From Caenorhabditis remanei (taxonomy: Eukaryota; Nematoda; Chromadorea; Rhabditida; Rhabditidae), in contig NC_071328.1 of assembly GCF_010183535.1 (NCBI RefSeq), positions 14,260,001-14,324,000 of the forward strand: a DNA stretch of 64,000 nt. The letters are read 5' to 3'. Below are positions 53,094 through 62,696 of the stretch, one piece after another. The position numbers and the translations under genes are program-made. The notes under the pieces are model-generated. The model was not told the origin of the DNA, made no database searches, and saw only the letters and a program-made list of their open reading frames with translations. Each line of letters begins with the position of its first letter. Position 1 is the first letter of the stretch.

Positions 53094-53846
53094 CTTTTTC
53101 ATTTTATAATGTTGTTCCGCTTTCTGACTATAAATAATTTTGTTAGCGTTTTTTTCTCGGAAGAATGCATTTCACATTGACCCATCAGGATACGGTAATT
53201 AGACAATCACGAATTGTAACAAGGCATTGACCGCACTAACACTTTGTCGTTTTCCGATAGACCTCTACAATTCGATTAGGATGTGGTCTTGCCACAAACC
53301 CAGGCACGTTCAATCCCAGATTATATTTACATAACTGAAGACAACATCCATCAGTTCTCCTCACTGTTCCAGTGCTTTTATCTAAGACGAACTTTCTAGG
53401 TCCTGTGTCATCCCGTTATGAAGAAGCCAAAAGTCAAGATTGATCGGTGCAAGTCTTGAAGACTGTTTGTCCTGCTGACTTCTTGCTGACATTTTCACAG
53501 GATGAATTATCTTTTCGGGCAAAACCAGACGATTCGATCCCATAAACCCGGAGTTGTATTCACCATCCGCTGTTTTCGATTGAAGGTTGTTCAGAGGAAA
53601 AGGTTCTCACAATACTTGCTCAAGATAACCTTTGGGATCACTGGATCCCACGCGCCAACTCGTCTGGGTCTGTCCGCACATTCCAAGACTTTGTATCTTT
53701 CTTGCTTCCGTACCTCTTCTCACAAGAAACCTTTCCTTAACTCCAACAAACTTTAACGTCCCGGAGTCTGATTTTTTAATATATCTAACAAAGTTTAATA
53801 AGAATTTTTATTATAGAATTATAAATTTAACAATGACCATGTTGGT
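53094..53846. repeat. Spacer with motif relic and repeat F
   Basis: A relic motif (ATGTGGTCTTGCCACAAACC at 53280, followed by ATTATATTTACATAAC) has no exon 1 after it. Repeat F runs about 53520-53755 (TAACCTTTGGGATCACTGGA, GAAGGTTGTTCAGAGGAAAA). No gene is supported. Confidence 0.5.
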
Positions 53847-55432
53847 TCATTCAAATGAAGTCACATGTATTTTAAAACGTTGAACGTTATTCTTGATAGT
53901 TGCCTTACTGGTTCCATCATCAGTTTGGATAACCATTCCGTTTAATTCCCTCCAATTAATTCCCAAAATCTTCGTTCCAGTACTTGTGATATTTCGACTA
54001 TAGATCTTCAGACGATCCAGATTCTGAAATCCTCCAACCTTCCAATTCTTTAGTAGTTTGTCCAAATCCTTGTTTTCCAAAGGTGAATTTTCGAGTGTAA
54101 TTCTACTGCAAGTGCACGTCAAAAGATATTCCAAATTAAACCAAACGGAACTCATGATTTCAATTTTTTGTGGCCATGAAGTGAACACTGGTCTGAAACC
54201 AGGATCAGGAAAGGATAAGATTCTAAGATTCTCAACCAGTCCAAATTTATTGGATATCTGGTTAAACACCATTTTTTGATCGTTTGATCCATTAATGGAA
54301 ATAGTGAGAGTCTTGAATGTGAGTTGTGAATCAAACAACTCTGAAGTTGTTGATAAAAATCTCATATAATTAAAATTAATACTGGTTGAAAACTTGCATT
54401 GAAACATCTTCAATAGATGTCGAATGACAGATAGAAATGTGGTTCCTATAGAGATAGAAGTATCTCTTAGAACATCACACGTGACAAGAAATTGATCTTT
54501 TTTCGAATTGAGGGTGTTTCCGGAATCTGTGTTAGTAAAGATTTCAAATGAATCTTTGTCATTTTTAGAGTGAACTCTGATTTTTTTTCTTAAGATGTCC
54601 AGATCGACTATAACCTTTTGAGAGTACAAACGTGCATTATTGATTTGACTAGGGAAGGATCCCGAGTCAAGATGGAGTTAAAGGTCGAGATATAAATCAC
54701 TAGAACCGAAATTTTGCGCTGGTTTCAAATCTGTATTCCAATTTTGCTAAACGATCTCGTAAAAAAAGTTATTCGCGTTTTTGTGACTTCTCAGTGCAAA
54801 AATGAGCATTTTCAAGACTCCCAAAATTAACGTTTTTCTTATTTTTTTCAAATTTTTTTGTGTTGTACGTGCAGTTACAATCATGTAAATTGTATTGTTT
54901 GTGTTGGAACTTCAGAAAATTTTCAGACAAATTTTTTGTAGAAGGGCCATTTTTGAAAATTTGAGAATCTCAACAAAATTTTTTCTGAAAATAAATTCTG
55001 AAAGCAAACTATGCCAAAACCATCTTTACATTCGTAGTCATACGTAGAAAACAAAAACATTTGAAAAAAATAAGAAAAACGTTAATTTTGGGAGTCTTGA
55101 AAATGCTCATTTTTGCACTGAGAAGCGACAAAAACGGCAATAACTTTTCTCACGAGATCGTTTAGCAAAATTGAAATGCAGATTTGAAATCAACGCAAAA
55201 TTTCGGTTCTAGTGATATCTATCTCGACATGTAACTCCATCTTGACTCGGGATCCTTCCCAAGTGAGACGAGATCCTCTTGGAGCAGAAGGAGAGTTTGA
55301 TTCTGGAAATACGGGATGAATTAGTCAGGTTAAGTTGATAAGATTAACTCACTTCTCACCGATATTCAATAATTTGAATACCTCACACAAAACCACTCCA
55401 GGAAGGCGGAGGAGGGGAAATGAGGAAGACAT
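53847..55432 (-). pseudogene. FB30: F-box/FBA_2 gene split by an inverted-repeat element
   Basis: Exon 1 (55353-55432, MSSSFPLLRLPGVVLCEVF), the 50-bp intron and the first 39 nt of exon 2 (55264-55302, IKLSFCSKRIS) are intact. A 615-bp element (54649-55263) then interrupts the codons for STQIN. The rest of exon 2 is open from 54648 to the stop at 53847, with WFNLEYLLTCTCSRITLENS, KNWKVGGFQNLDRL and a tail ending FKIHVTSFE. The REGF block before LSVIRHLL is deleted in frame (SIGTTFLSVI). Without the insertion the gene would be complete. Removal by splicing has not been shown. Confidence 0.83.
54649..55263. mobile_element. Inverted-repeat transposon inserted in FB30 exon 2
   Basis: The arms begin CTAGGGAAGGATCCCGAGTC and end GACTCGGGATCCTTCCCAAG. 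They extend about 190 bp on each side (both contain AAACGATCTCGT/ACGAGATCGTTT and GAGCATTTTCAAGACTCCC), around an AT-rich centre. TGA is present directly outside both ends (54646-54648 and 55264-55266), a plausible 3-bp target duplication. No transposase is encoded, so the element is non-autonomous. Confidence 0.75.
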
Positions 55433-55893
55433 TGGGGTAGAGATGAGATGAGGAGAAACTACAGGGAATAGTGAGATGTGACTGAGGAGATCTCTCACAG
55501 GACAATCGAATGGGACAGAGACAGAAGACGGTGAAATGAGTATGAGGAGGAAGGGAGTAATGAGGCTCAGGAGTACAAGAGTGTAAATAGAATGTGGGAT
55601 TGGAGGACTGCCTGCGTTTCGTGGCGGGATCACAGCAAGCCTATGGGAATAATTACGGAGCGATTGTATGCGCAATCGTAGTACTGGGAGTCTATCGATT
55701 TCTCCCATATACATCTGAGGTCTCGCCACGAAACGCAGACACTATTCCATTCCTAGATTCTGTTTACACACTCCTCAGTCTCATACTCATTTACCGTCTT
55801 CTGTCTCTGTCCCAATCGATTGGTCCTGTGTGAGATCCCCTCAGTCACATCTCACTATTCCCTGTAGTTTCTCCTCATCTCATTCCGACCTCA
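55433..55893. promoter_or_regulatory. Extended palindrome and cassette between FB30 and FB31
   Basis: The core arms are CTGCGTTTCGTGGCGGGATC (about 55611-55630) and GGTCTCGCCACGAAACGCAG (55719). Outside them the inverted symmetry goes on: GACTGAGGAGATCTCTCACA (55478) mirrors TGTGAGATCCCCTCAGTC (55829), and CAATCGAATGGGACAGAGAC mirrors GTCTCTGTCCCAATCGATTG (55804). The inserted block contains a scrap of exon 1 (TCGATTGGTCCTGTGTGAG). Both leaders therefore carry the same rare tandem duplication in mirror image. Confidence 0.72.
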
Positions 55894-56875
55894 ATGTTTT
55901 CCCCATTTCCCCTCCTCCGTCTTCCTGGAGTGATTCTTTGCGAGGTATTCAAATCATTGAGTATCGGAGAGAAGTGAGTTTATCTATCTAACCTAACCTG
56001 ACTAATTATTTTCTATTTCCAGAATCAAACTCTCGCTCTGCTCTACGAAAATCACCACTCAAATTAATAATGCCCAATTCTACTCTCATAATGTTATAGT
56101 CAATCAGGACTTCTTAAGCCACAAAATCAGAATTCACTCTGAAAATAACAAAGATGTATTTGAAATCTTCATTTGTCCAGATATCGGGAAAAATCACAAT
56201 TCAAATACTCAACGATGTCCTATCGCATGTTGTACTGTACCAGTTATCTTCATCCCAACAGGAATCAAAATATTCTGGAAAATTTATTCGGAAGGATTTC
56301 TATCTGTTATTCAACATTTATTGAAGGTGTTTCAATGCAAGATCTCAATTAATATTAATTGTTATTGTAGTAATTTATTTCAACAAACAATTTCAAAGTT
56401 GTTTGAGTTACAACTGGAATTCAGGACGCTCACTATTAAAATTCAACATCTAAAAATATATAATAATTTGGGACTGGTTGAGGATCTCAAAATCTTCTCT
56501 CTTCCTGATCCTGAATTCATCCCAGTTTTCACTTCATGGCCACAGAAAATTACTATCATGAATTCCGCTTGGTTCACTCTGGAATATCTTTTGACGTGCA
56601 CTTGCACTAGAATTTTACTCGAGGATTCACTTCTGGGAAACGAAGATTTGGATGTGGTACTCAAGAATTGGAAGGCTGGAGGATTCCCGAATCTGGAGTA
56701 TCTGTACATCGAGAGTCAACGTATTTCAGACAATGGATGGACGATTTTGGGAGTGAATCTATTGAAATTGCGGGGAAAGCATATCAAAAATAATGATAGA
56801 TCAAAGAAGTTGGTTACGAAATTGTCTACGAAATTTGGTTTCGAAAGAATTGAAATGTCTGTCACTGTAGTTTAA
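55894..56875 (+). CDS. FB31: F-box/FBA_2 protein, 310 aa
   Basis: Exons are 55894-55973 (MFSPFPLLRLPGVILCEVF) and 56023-56875, with a 49-bp intron. The frame is open through the first 99 codons of exon 2, which lack ATG (IKLSLCSTKITTQINNAQFY). T for K in CSTK and H/N in SHNVIVNQD are unusual. It belongs with FB24: QHLKIYNNLGLVEDLKIF and the tail NNDRSKKLVTKL, ending FERIEMSVTVV. The FBA_2 part is WFTLEYLLTCTCTRILLEDS and KNWKAGGFPNLEYLYI. The product is predicted intact. Confidence 0.87.
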
Positions 56876-57845
56876 TAAAAATAACATTACATGTTGGTAT
56901 GATAATTCTATAATAAACATTCCAATTACTTGTGTTAGCTATCTTTGAAAATTAGCATGCACTTCGAGCAAAAGCTGCATGAAATTGAAGCAGAAGAAAT
57001 CCCTTATCTATGAATATAGTGGACCTGGGAACGAAGTTGAATTTCCCCCCGGAAGTCGGAAGTGTATCCTTTTTCGGTTCCCTTTTCGATTCCAGTTGTT
57101 CAGAGAACAAAATTCTTAGAACACTTTCTCGAGGTGCACTTTGCGATCACCGCCTCCCGGAGCTCATAAACTCTCTCGACCATCTCGCCTACCACCAACT
57201 CATCTGGCTCCGTCCACACATTCCAAGGCTTGTAATTGTCCACAATAAACCTTATAACACCATTGCCCTCTTTCCACAACAAGTCATAGATTTCTGTGTT
57301 AAAAACAACAGATCGGTCGGCCCTAGTAATCCTTTGCGCGCACAGACGATCTTTCCCATAGACCATCACAGATGTTGTGGTCTCGCAACGAACGCAGACG
57401 CTTACGAGAGGAACGATGACGTCTTCTGAAAATAATGCAAGCACTGCGAGCAGAGCTAGTGAAGAATTAGGCTTAACTCTGCTCCAGATATGCAAGAGGC
57501 GGTATTCCTAACAAAGCGAACACTCCAAAAGGGATTAGGCCTCCGTTCATTATTTTATCTTTGTCGCCCATCCGCCTGCCCGCCTTTAGAGACCCGCAAC
57601 CAACATCGTGTACGGCTCCATCATCCACCGCCACAGCTCGGATGCGCCTATATGAAGCGATGCGATTGGTCGGAAAAAATGTATTAAAAATAAAACAAAT
57701 TATGAATTCAAATGTAATATTGAGCTTTCGGTCACATAGCTGTCAGAAGATTTAGTGTAGCCCAATTTCTTCCCCATTTTCCCTCTTCCGCCTTCTTTGA
57801 GTTTGTAGTTGTACGCGCGCAGTCGATCATTCCCACAGACCATCA
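56876..57845. repeat. Spacer with repeats D, F and H
   Basis: Repeats D and F form one block at 56990-57290 (CCCTTATCTATGAATATAGT, GAAGTCGGAAGTGTATCC, TTTGCGATCACCGCCTCCC). A broken upstream motif (GTGGTCTCGCAACGAACGCA) lies at 57377. Repeat H lies at 57500-57605. On the minus strand repeat F reads VIRFIVDNYKPWNVWTEPDE and VGEMVERVYELREAVIAK without interruption, the best-kept copy. From 57605 to 57845 nothing is recognised. Confidence 0.5.
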
Positions 57846-57890
57846 CAGAACGACAGATGGTGTGGTCTCGCCACGAAATGCAGGCACTCC
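57815..57890 (+). promoter_or_regulatory. Upstream half-cassette of FB32
   Basis: GCGCGCAGTCGATCATTCCC, AGACCATCACAGAACGACAG and GGTCTCGCCACGAAATGCAG (57864) form the right half. The left half is missing. Confidence 0.64.
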
Positions 57891-57985
57891 TCCAATACTA
57901 GATTCTATTTACACTCTTCTATTCCTCAGTCTTATCTCATTACTCCTTTTTTCCTCATACTCATTCCCCCCACTCGTCTCTGCCG

Positions 57986-59042
57986 ATGTCTCCCTTTCCT
58001 CTTTTTCGCCTTCCTCGATTGGTCATGTTTGAGGTATTCAAATCATTGAATATCGGAGAAAAGTGAGTTAACCCTACTAACCTAACATGACTATTCAATT
58101 TCTATTTCCAGAATCAAGCTCTCCATCTGCTCGAAGAAAGTCTCCATTCAAATCAATAATGCTCGTTTGTATTCTCAAAAAGTTATAATCGATCTGGACT
58201 GCATAAACTACAAAATCAGTGTTCACTCTGAAAATAAGAAAGATACATTTGAAATCTCCATTTATTCAGACTCATGGAGAAGTCACAATTCAAATACTCA
58301 ACAATTTTCAATTGCGTGTTGTACTGTAAAAGTTGTTTCTATTCCAACAAGAATCAAAACATTCTGGAAGAATTATCGAGAAGGATATCTATCTGTTATT
58401 CGGTACCTCTTGAAGATGTTTCATTGCAACATTTCAACTGATATTGGTTTATATAAAACTGATTTATTTCATCCAACAATTACAATGTTGTTTGATCTAC
58501 AACAGAAATTCAAGACGCTCACTATTGACCTGCATAGATTAGAAAATCGAGAATTGTTGTGGAACCAGATATGTAATAAATTTGAACTGGTCAAGGATCT
58601 TATAATCTCATCTGGTTTGGATCGCATCTCATCTGTTACTGATCCTGGTTTCACAGTAGTTTTCCCTTCATGGCCACAAAAAATTAATATTATGGGTTCC
58701 TCTTGGTTCACTCTGGAATGGATTTTGGCGTGCACTTGCACTACAATTACACTCATGAAGTCTCAACTGGAAAACAAGGATTTAGATGTGATACTTAGGA
58801 ATTGGAAGGTCGGAGGGTTTCCGAATCTGGAATATCTGTACGTCGAGAGTCAAAGTATTAAAAATAATGGAACGATGATTTTGGGAATGAATTTGGAAGA
58901 ATTAAACGGGTCGGGCATCCAAACTGATGATGGATCAAAGAAGGCAATTATTATCACTTATTACCGTAGTATTGAAATGTCTGTGACTTCATTTGAAAAT
59001 CCGAGGCATACACTGCGAGGTATCTACTTTAGAATTGACTAG
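57986..59042 (+). CDS. FB32: F-box/FBA_2 protein, 335 aa, read-through tail
   Basis: Exons are 57986-58062 (MSPFPLFRLPRLVMFEVF) and 58112-59042, with a 49-bp intron. The body is standard (CINYKISVHSENKKDTFEIS, WFTLEWILACTCTTITLMKS, RNWKVGGFPNLEYLYV), with an insertion of about eight residues (SSGLDRISSVTDPGF). At the C-terminus the usual stop after MSVTSFE is lost, and the frame continues 15 residues through NPRHTLRGIYFRID. These are encoded by repeat E after a deletion that also removed the normal AATAAA flank. The gene may depend on a new polyadenylation site. Confidence 0.86.
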
Positions 59043-59490
59043 AAGAACAACTTTCATTCCAATATTTCTTCCAAGACAGAGAATTCACATCTAAACACTC
59101 TCTTCACGTGTACATGTTCTGATTTTAGATTTTATTTGTTAACTTTTTCAAGGGACGTGCCTCAATAAAGAATTTCAACTCTTTGTCCTTGATTTTGATT
59201 GTGTTTGCTCCTCCACCACATCCACCAGATGCATAATCTTCACGGACATAACTAGACGATTTGATGTAGCCGGAGTTGTATCCACCAGCGTCATGTCTTA
59301 GATTCAGCGAAAAAGGTCTCAGAATACTTTTTTAAGATGCCCTTTGGGATGATCATCGCCTCCTGGAGTCCACCCACCATAGCCTCATAATCTGAAACAC
59401 TCTCTCGACCGACTTTCTCTCTTTCTCTTCTCCGACCACATGTCTCGTATCCACAATCGTTCCGTTTAATATTGCATCTAAAACAAATCA
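59043..59490. repeat. Spacer with repeats E and F
   Basis: Repeat E (CAAGACAGAGAATTCACATC, CACGTGTACATGTTCTGATT) leads into TGTTTGCTCCTCCACCACAT. Its complement reads YASGGCGGGANTIKIKDKEL in one open stretch (about 59180-59240). Repeat F follows to 59480. This is the fullest copy of the combined unit also seen at 22555-23010. Confidence 0.5.
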
Positions 59491-59499
59491 CAGTTGAAA

Positions 59500-59580
59500 A
59501 ACGCTACGCTGAGGACCGTGGATAAGTCTGGAAGATCGATAGTACGGGTACAACTCATGGTCAGTCACTTGTTTTCCAAT
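59500..59580. repeat. Upstream repeat B before FB33
   Basis: CTACGCTGAGGACCGTGG, GATCGATAGTACGGGTACAA and CAGTCACTTGTTTTCCAATT. Confidence 0.62.
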
Positions 59581-59621
59581 TTCCAAGAGTAGGCGTGTGT
59601 AAATAGAATTAGGGATTGGAG

Positions 59622-59772
59622 GAGTGCCTGCGTTTCGTGGCGAGATAACAACCAGCCTATGCGATGAATTTCGGATCGATCGACGCTGGTACCGCCATTG
59701 CGCGCACAGTAGATCATTCCCATAGACCATTACAGAGCGACAGATGGTGTGGTCTCGCAACGAAAGGCAGGC
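59622..59772. promoter_or_regulatory. Palindromic cassette upstream of FB33
   Basis: The left arm CTGCGTTTCGTGGCGAGA is complete, then diverges. The right arm is GGTCTCGCAACGAAAGGCAG (59751), with two changes. Inner GGATCGATCGACGC and CATTCCCATAGACCATTACA are kept. The right arm is 116 bp from the FB33 start. Confidence 0.65.
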
Positions 59773-59866
59773 ACTCTTCCAACCCCAGATTCTCTTTATA
59801 AAGCTCTACTCCTCAGTCTCAGTCTCATTTCTCCCTGTCGTTTCTTCTCATCTCATCCCAACCTCA

Positions 59867-60741
59867 ATGTCTTCCGCATTTCCCCTCCTCCGTCTTCCTC
59901 GATTGGTCTTGTTCGATGTATTCAAGTCATTGAGTATCGGTGAGAAGTGAGTATACCTATCAAACTTAACTTGACTAATTATTCCCGTATTTCCAGAATC
60001 AAGCTCTCCCTCTGCTCCAAGAAAGTCTCCACTCAAATCAATTATTGTCGTTTGTACTCTCAAAAAGTTGATGTGCATTTGGACATGTATACCCACAAAA
60101 TCGAAGTGTCTGAAAATGGCGAAGATAAATTCAAAATCTTCAATTGGTCCGACAGCGGAATACACACCAATAGGCAACAGTATCAAATTGAAGGGCGTAA
60201 AGTGTCTGTGATCTCCTACTCTAAAGACATCACAGCATTCTGGAAAAATGATCAAGAAGGATTTATATCTGCTATTCAGCATCTTTCGAAGATGTTTCAA
60301 TGCAAATTTTCAACTGATATTAGCCACGATCCTAGCAATTCATTTCAACAAAAAATTTCAAAGTTGTTTGATCTACAACTGGAATTCAAGAGGCTCAATA
60401 TTTACCCTGATAGATCTAAAGATCAAAACTGGTTGTGGAACCAGATATCTAACAAATTTGGGCTGGTTGAGTATCTTAGAATTTTCTCCATTGTTAATCC
60501 TGCTTTCACACCAGTTTTCACTTCATGGCCACAGCAAATTTATATCCCGAGTTCCGCTTGGTTTACTCAGGAACATCTTTTGGCGTGCCCATGCACTACA
60601 ATTACACTTTTACAGTCTTATTTGGAAAACAAGAATTTTGATGAGATACTCCAGAAGTGGAAAACTGGAGGATTCCCGAATCTCAAGCGTCTGGAGATCC
60701 AGAGTCGAAATATTAGTTTTGAACGACGATTTTGGGAATGA
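59867..60741 (+). CDS. FB33: F-box/FBA_2 gene, truncated by frameshift, 274 aa
   Basis: Exons are 59867-59946 (MSSAFPLLRLPRLVLFDVF) and 59997-60741, with a 50-bp intron. The F-box and FBA_2 parts are complete (WFTQEHLLACPCTTITLLQS, QKWKTGGFPNLKRLEI). After SRNI the sequence AGTTTTGAACGACG replaces the family's ACAAATAATGGAACGACG. The frame shifts, and the protein ends ERRFWE at 60741. The original frame continues behind it (MNLRELNGKV) to a TGA at 60849-60851. About 40 tail residues are lost, so the protein may still fold. A type-2 3' flank lies beyond the old stop. Confidence 0.8.
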
Positions 60742-60851
60742 ACTTGAGGGAATTGAACGGGAAGGTTATCCGAAATGATGATGGATCAAAGAAAGCAGCT
60801 ATCAAAACTAACGCCCAAAATATAGAAATGTCTGTGACTCCATTTGAATGA

Positions 60852-61375
60852 ACATCACTTAATGTACTTTCTCCCTTTTCAACAATCAGTTATATTGAAA
60901 GAATTTGATAGAATCGGATCTGTTTTAAAACTCATAATATCTCATTTCCGTTTTTCACATTCCTTCTCCGCCCCTCTCATTGAAAAAGATTTGACAGGAG
61001 TGCCTTATCATCTTTCTTCTCATTTCCAACGCCTTTCTGAGTTTTCACACCTTCTGTTATTTGTATTATTTATCTTTATTTAATAAAAGGTCTTATTGTT
61101 ACCAAGTTAGAGGTTCTTCTTCTACTCACACCACATGAACATTAAAACCAGGGACCACACTAGGGAATGTCCAGATGCATTTCGGAGATTTCTGTTGAAA
61201 AAGCTAAGAAAGCATTTTTCAAATCTGTTTTTTAAATTTTGCATTACGCTTTTGTGAAAAAAGTTATTCAACTTTTATACAGGTCTGTTCGCAGTGTTTG
61301 CTACTGATTTTCAAAGAGATTTAACAAAATTGAATAAAGCTGTTTATTATAGAAATATCATTTTATATGTAATGA
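60852..61375. repeat. Type-2 3' flank of FB33 and intergenic spacer
   Basis: Repeat G runs to about 61120 (TTTCTCCCTTTTCAACAATC, TTTAATAAAAGGTC). Two genes converge here, and FB34's short flank is at the right (AATAAAGCTGTTTATTATAG on the plus strand, complement side). Between 61150 and 61270 nothing is recognised. Confidence 0.5.
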
Positions 61376-62370
61376 TCATTCAATTGGAGTCACAGACATT
61401 TCAATACTACCGACACTAGTGTTAATAGTTGCCTTCTTTGATCCATCATCAGTTTGGATAACCATTCCGTCTAATTCACTAAAATTCATTCCCAAAATCG
61501 TCGTTGCAATACTTTCAAAACTTTGGGCATCGATTTTCAGATATTTCAGATTCGGAAACACTCTAGTCTTCCACTTCCTAAATATCTCGTCCAAATCATT
61601 GTCTTCCTGGTGAGACCGTTGGAGTGTAATTCCAGTAGAAGTGCACTCTAAAAGAGTTTCAAGCGTAAACCAGAAGGAGTTGTGGATATCAATCTTCTGT
61701 GGCCATGAAGTGAAAATTGGTATAAAATCAGGATCAACAACGGATATGATCTCAAGATCTTCAACCAGTCCAAGTTTATCGGATATCTGGTTCCACAACA
61801 AGCTTTGACCATATGGTCCATTAACTAGGATAGTGAGTCTCTTGAACTCCAGTTGTAGATCGAACAATTCAGAAATAGTTGGTTCATATAAATCACTAAA
61901 ATGACAATTAAAACCAGTTGAAATCTTGCATCGGAATATCTTCAAGATATACCGTATAACTGATAGAAATCCTTCCGAATAATTCTTCCAGAATGTTTTG
62001 ATTCCTGTTGAGATAGAGGTAACCCTTACAATACGCCCTTCAATTTGATACTGTTGAATATTCGGAGAGCTGCTCATTTTTCTTTCGCAACAAGTTAAGA
62101 CTTTAAATGAATCTTCGTCATTTTCAGAGTACACTTCGATGTTTTGGTTATAGATGTCCAGACCGAGTATAACTTCTGGAGAGTACAAACGATCATTATT
62201 GATTAGAGCAGAGACTTTTTTGGAACAAAAGGAGAGGTTGATTCTGTAAATACGGGAGGAATTAGTCAGGTTAGATAAATAAGATAAACTTACTTCCCAC
62301 TGATACTCAATAGTTTGAACACCTCACGCAGGACCAATCGAGGAAGACGGAGGAGGGGAAAGGGAGACAT
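61376..62370 (-). CDS. FB34: F-box/FBA_2 protein, 314 aa
   Basis: Exon 1 (62294-62370) gives MSPFPLLRLPRLVLREVF, then KLLSISGK; the intron is 50 bp with donor GTAAGT and acceptor TTTACAG, the only acceptor of this form here. Exon 2 is 61376-62243. The F-box has R for the usual F/C in VLxEVF, and SGK for GEK at the splice. The FBA_2 part is WFTLETLLECTSTGITLQRS (serine for the second cysteine) and RKWKTRVFPNLKYLKI, so the otherwise fixed GG before FPNL is RV. The tail ends GSIEMSVTPIE. It is a divergent but open member, facing FB35. Confidence 0.87.
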
Positions 62371-62452
62371 CGACAGAGACTGGTGGGGATGAAATGAGAA
62401 GAAACGACAGGTAGTAATGAAATGTGTAAATATAATCTGAGGTTGAAGGAGT

Positions 62453-62606
62453 GCCTGCGTTTTGTGGCAAGACCACACGGCAGTCGTACGGGAAGAATAA
62501 CGAAGCGATTGTGTCCGCAATGGAATACTGGAGTCGATCGATCCGTCATTTTTCTCAAAGACCATCACAGAACGACAGACTGTGTGGTCTCGCCACGAAA
62601 CGCAGA
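62453..62606. promoter_or_regulatory. Palindromic cassette between FB34 and FB35
   Basis: The left arm CTGCGTTTTGTGGCAAGACC has two changes. The right arm GGTCTCGCCACGAAACGCAG (62586) is perfect. The centre has GGAGTCGATCGATCCGTCAT and ACCATCACAGAACGACAG. The arms are 83 and 91 bp from the two start codons, taking the inner ends outward. Confidence 0.7.
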
Positions 62607-62696
62607 CACTCCTCCAACCTCAGATTCTATTCAATCAACACATCTCATTACTTACTCCCTGTCGTTTCTACTCATCCCTCCCACCAGTCTCTGTCG

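Noticed and set aside
57100..57495. 131-codon minus-strand frame as a gene
   Set aside because: It joins repeat F to a broken F-box upstream motif and other spacer repeats; only the part inside repeat F looks coding-like. Reported as a repeat instead.
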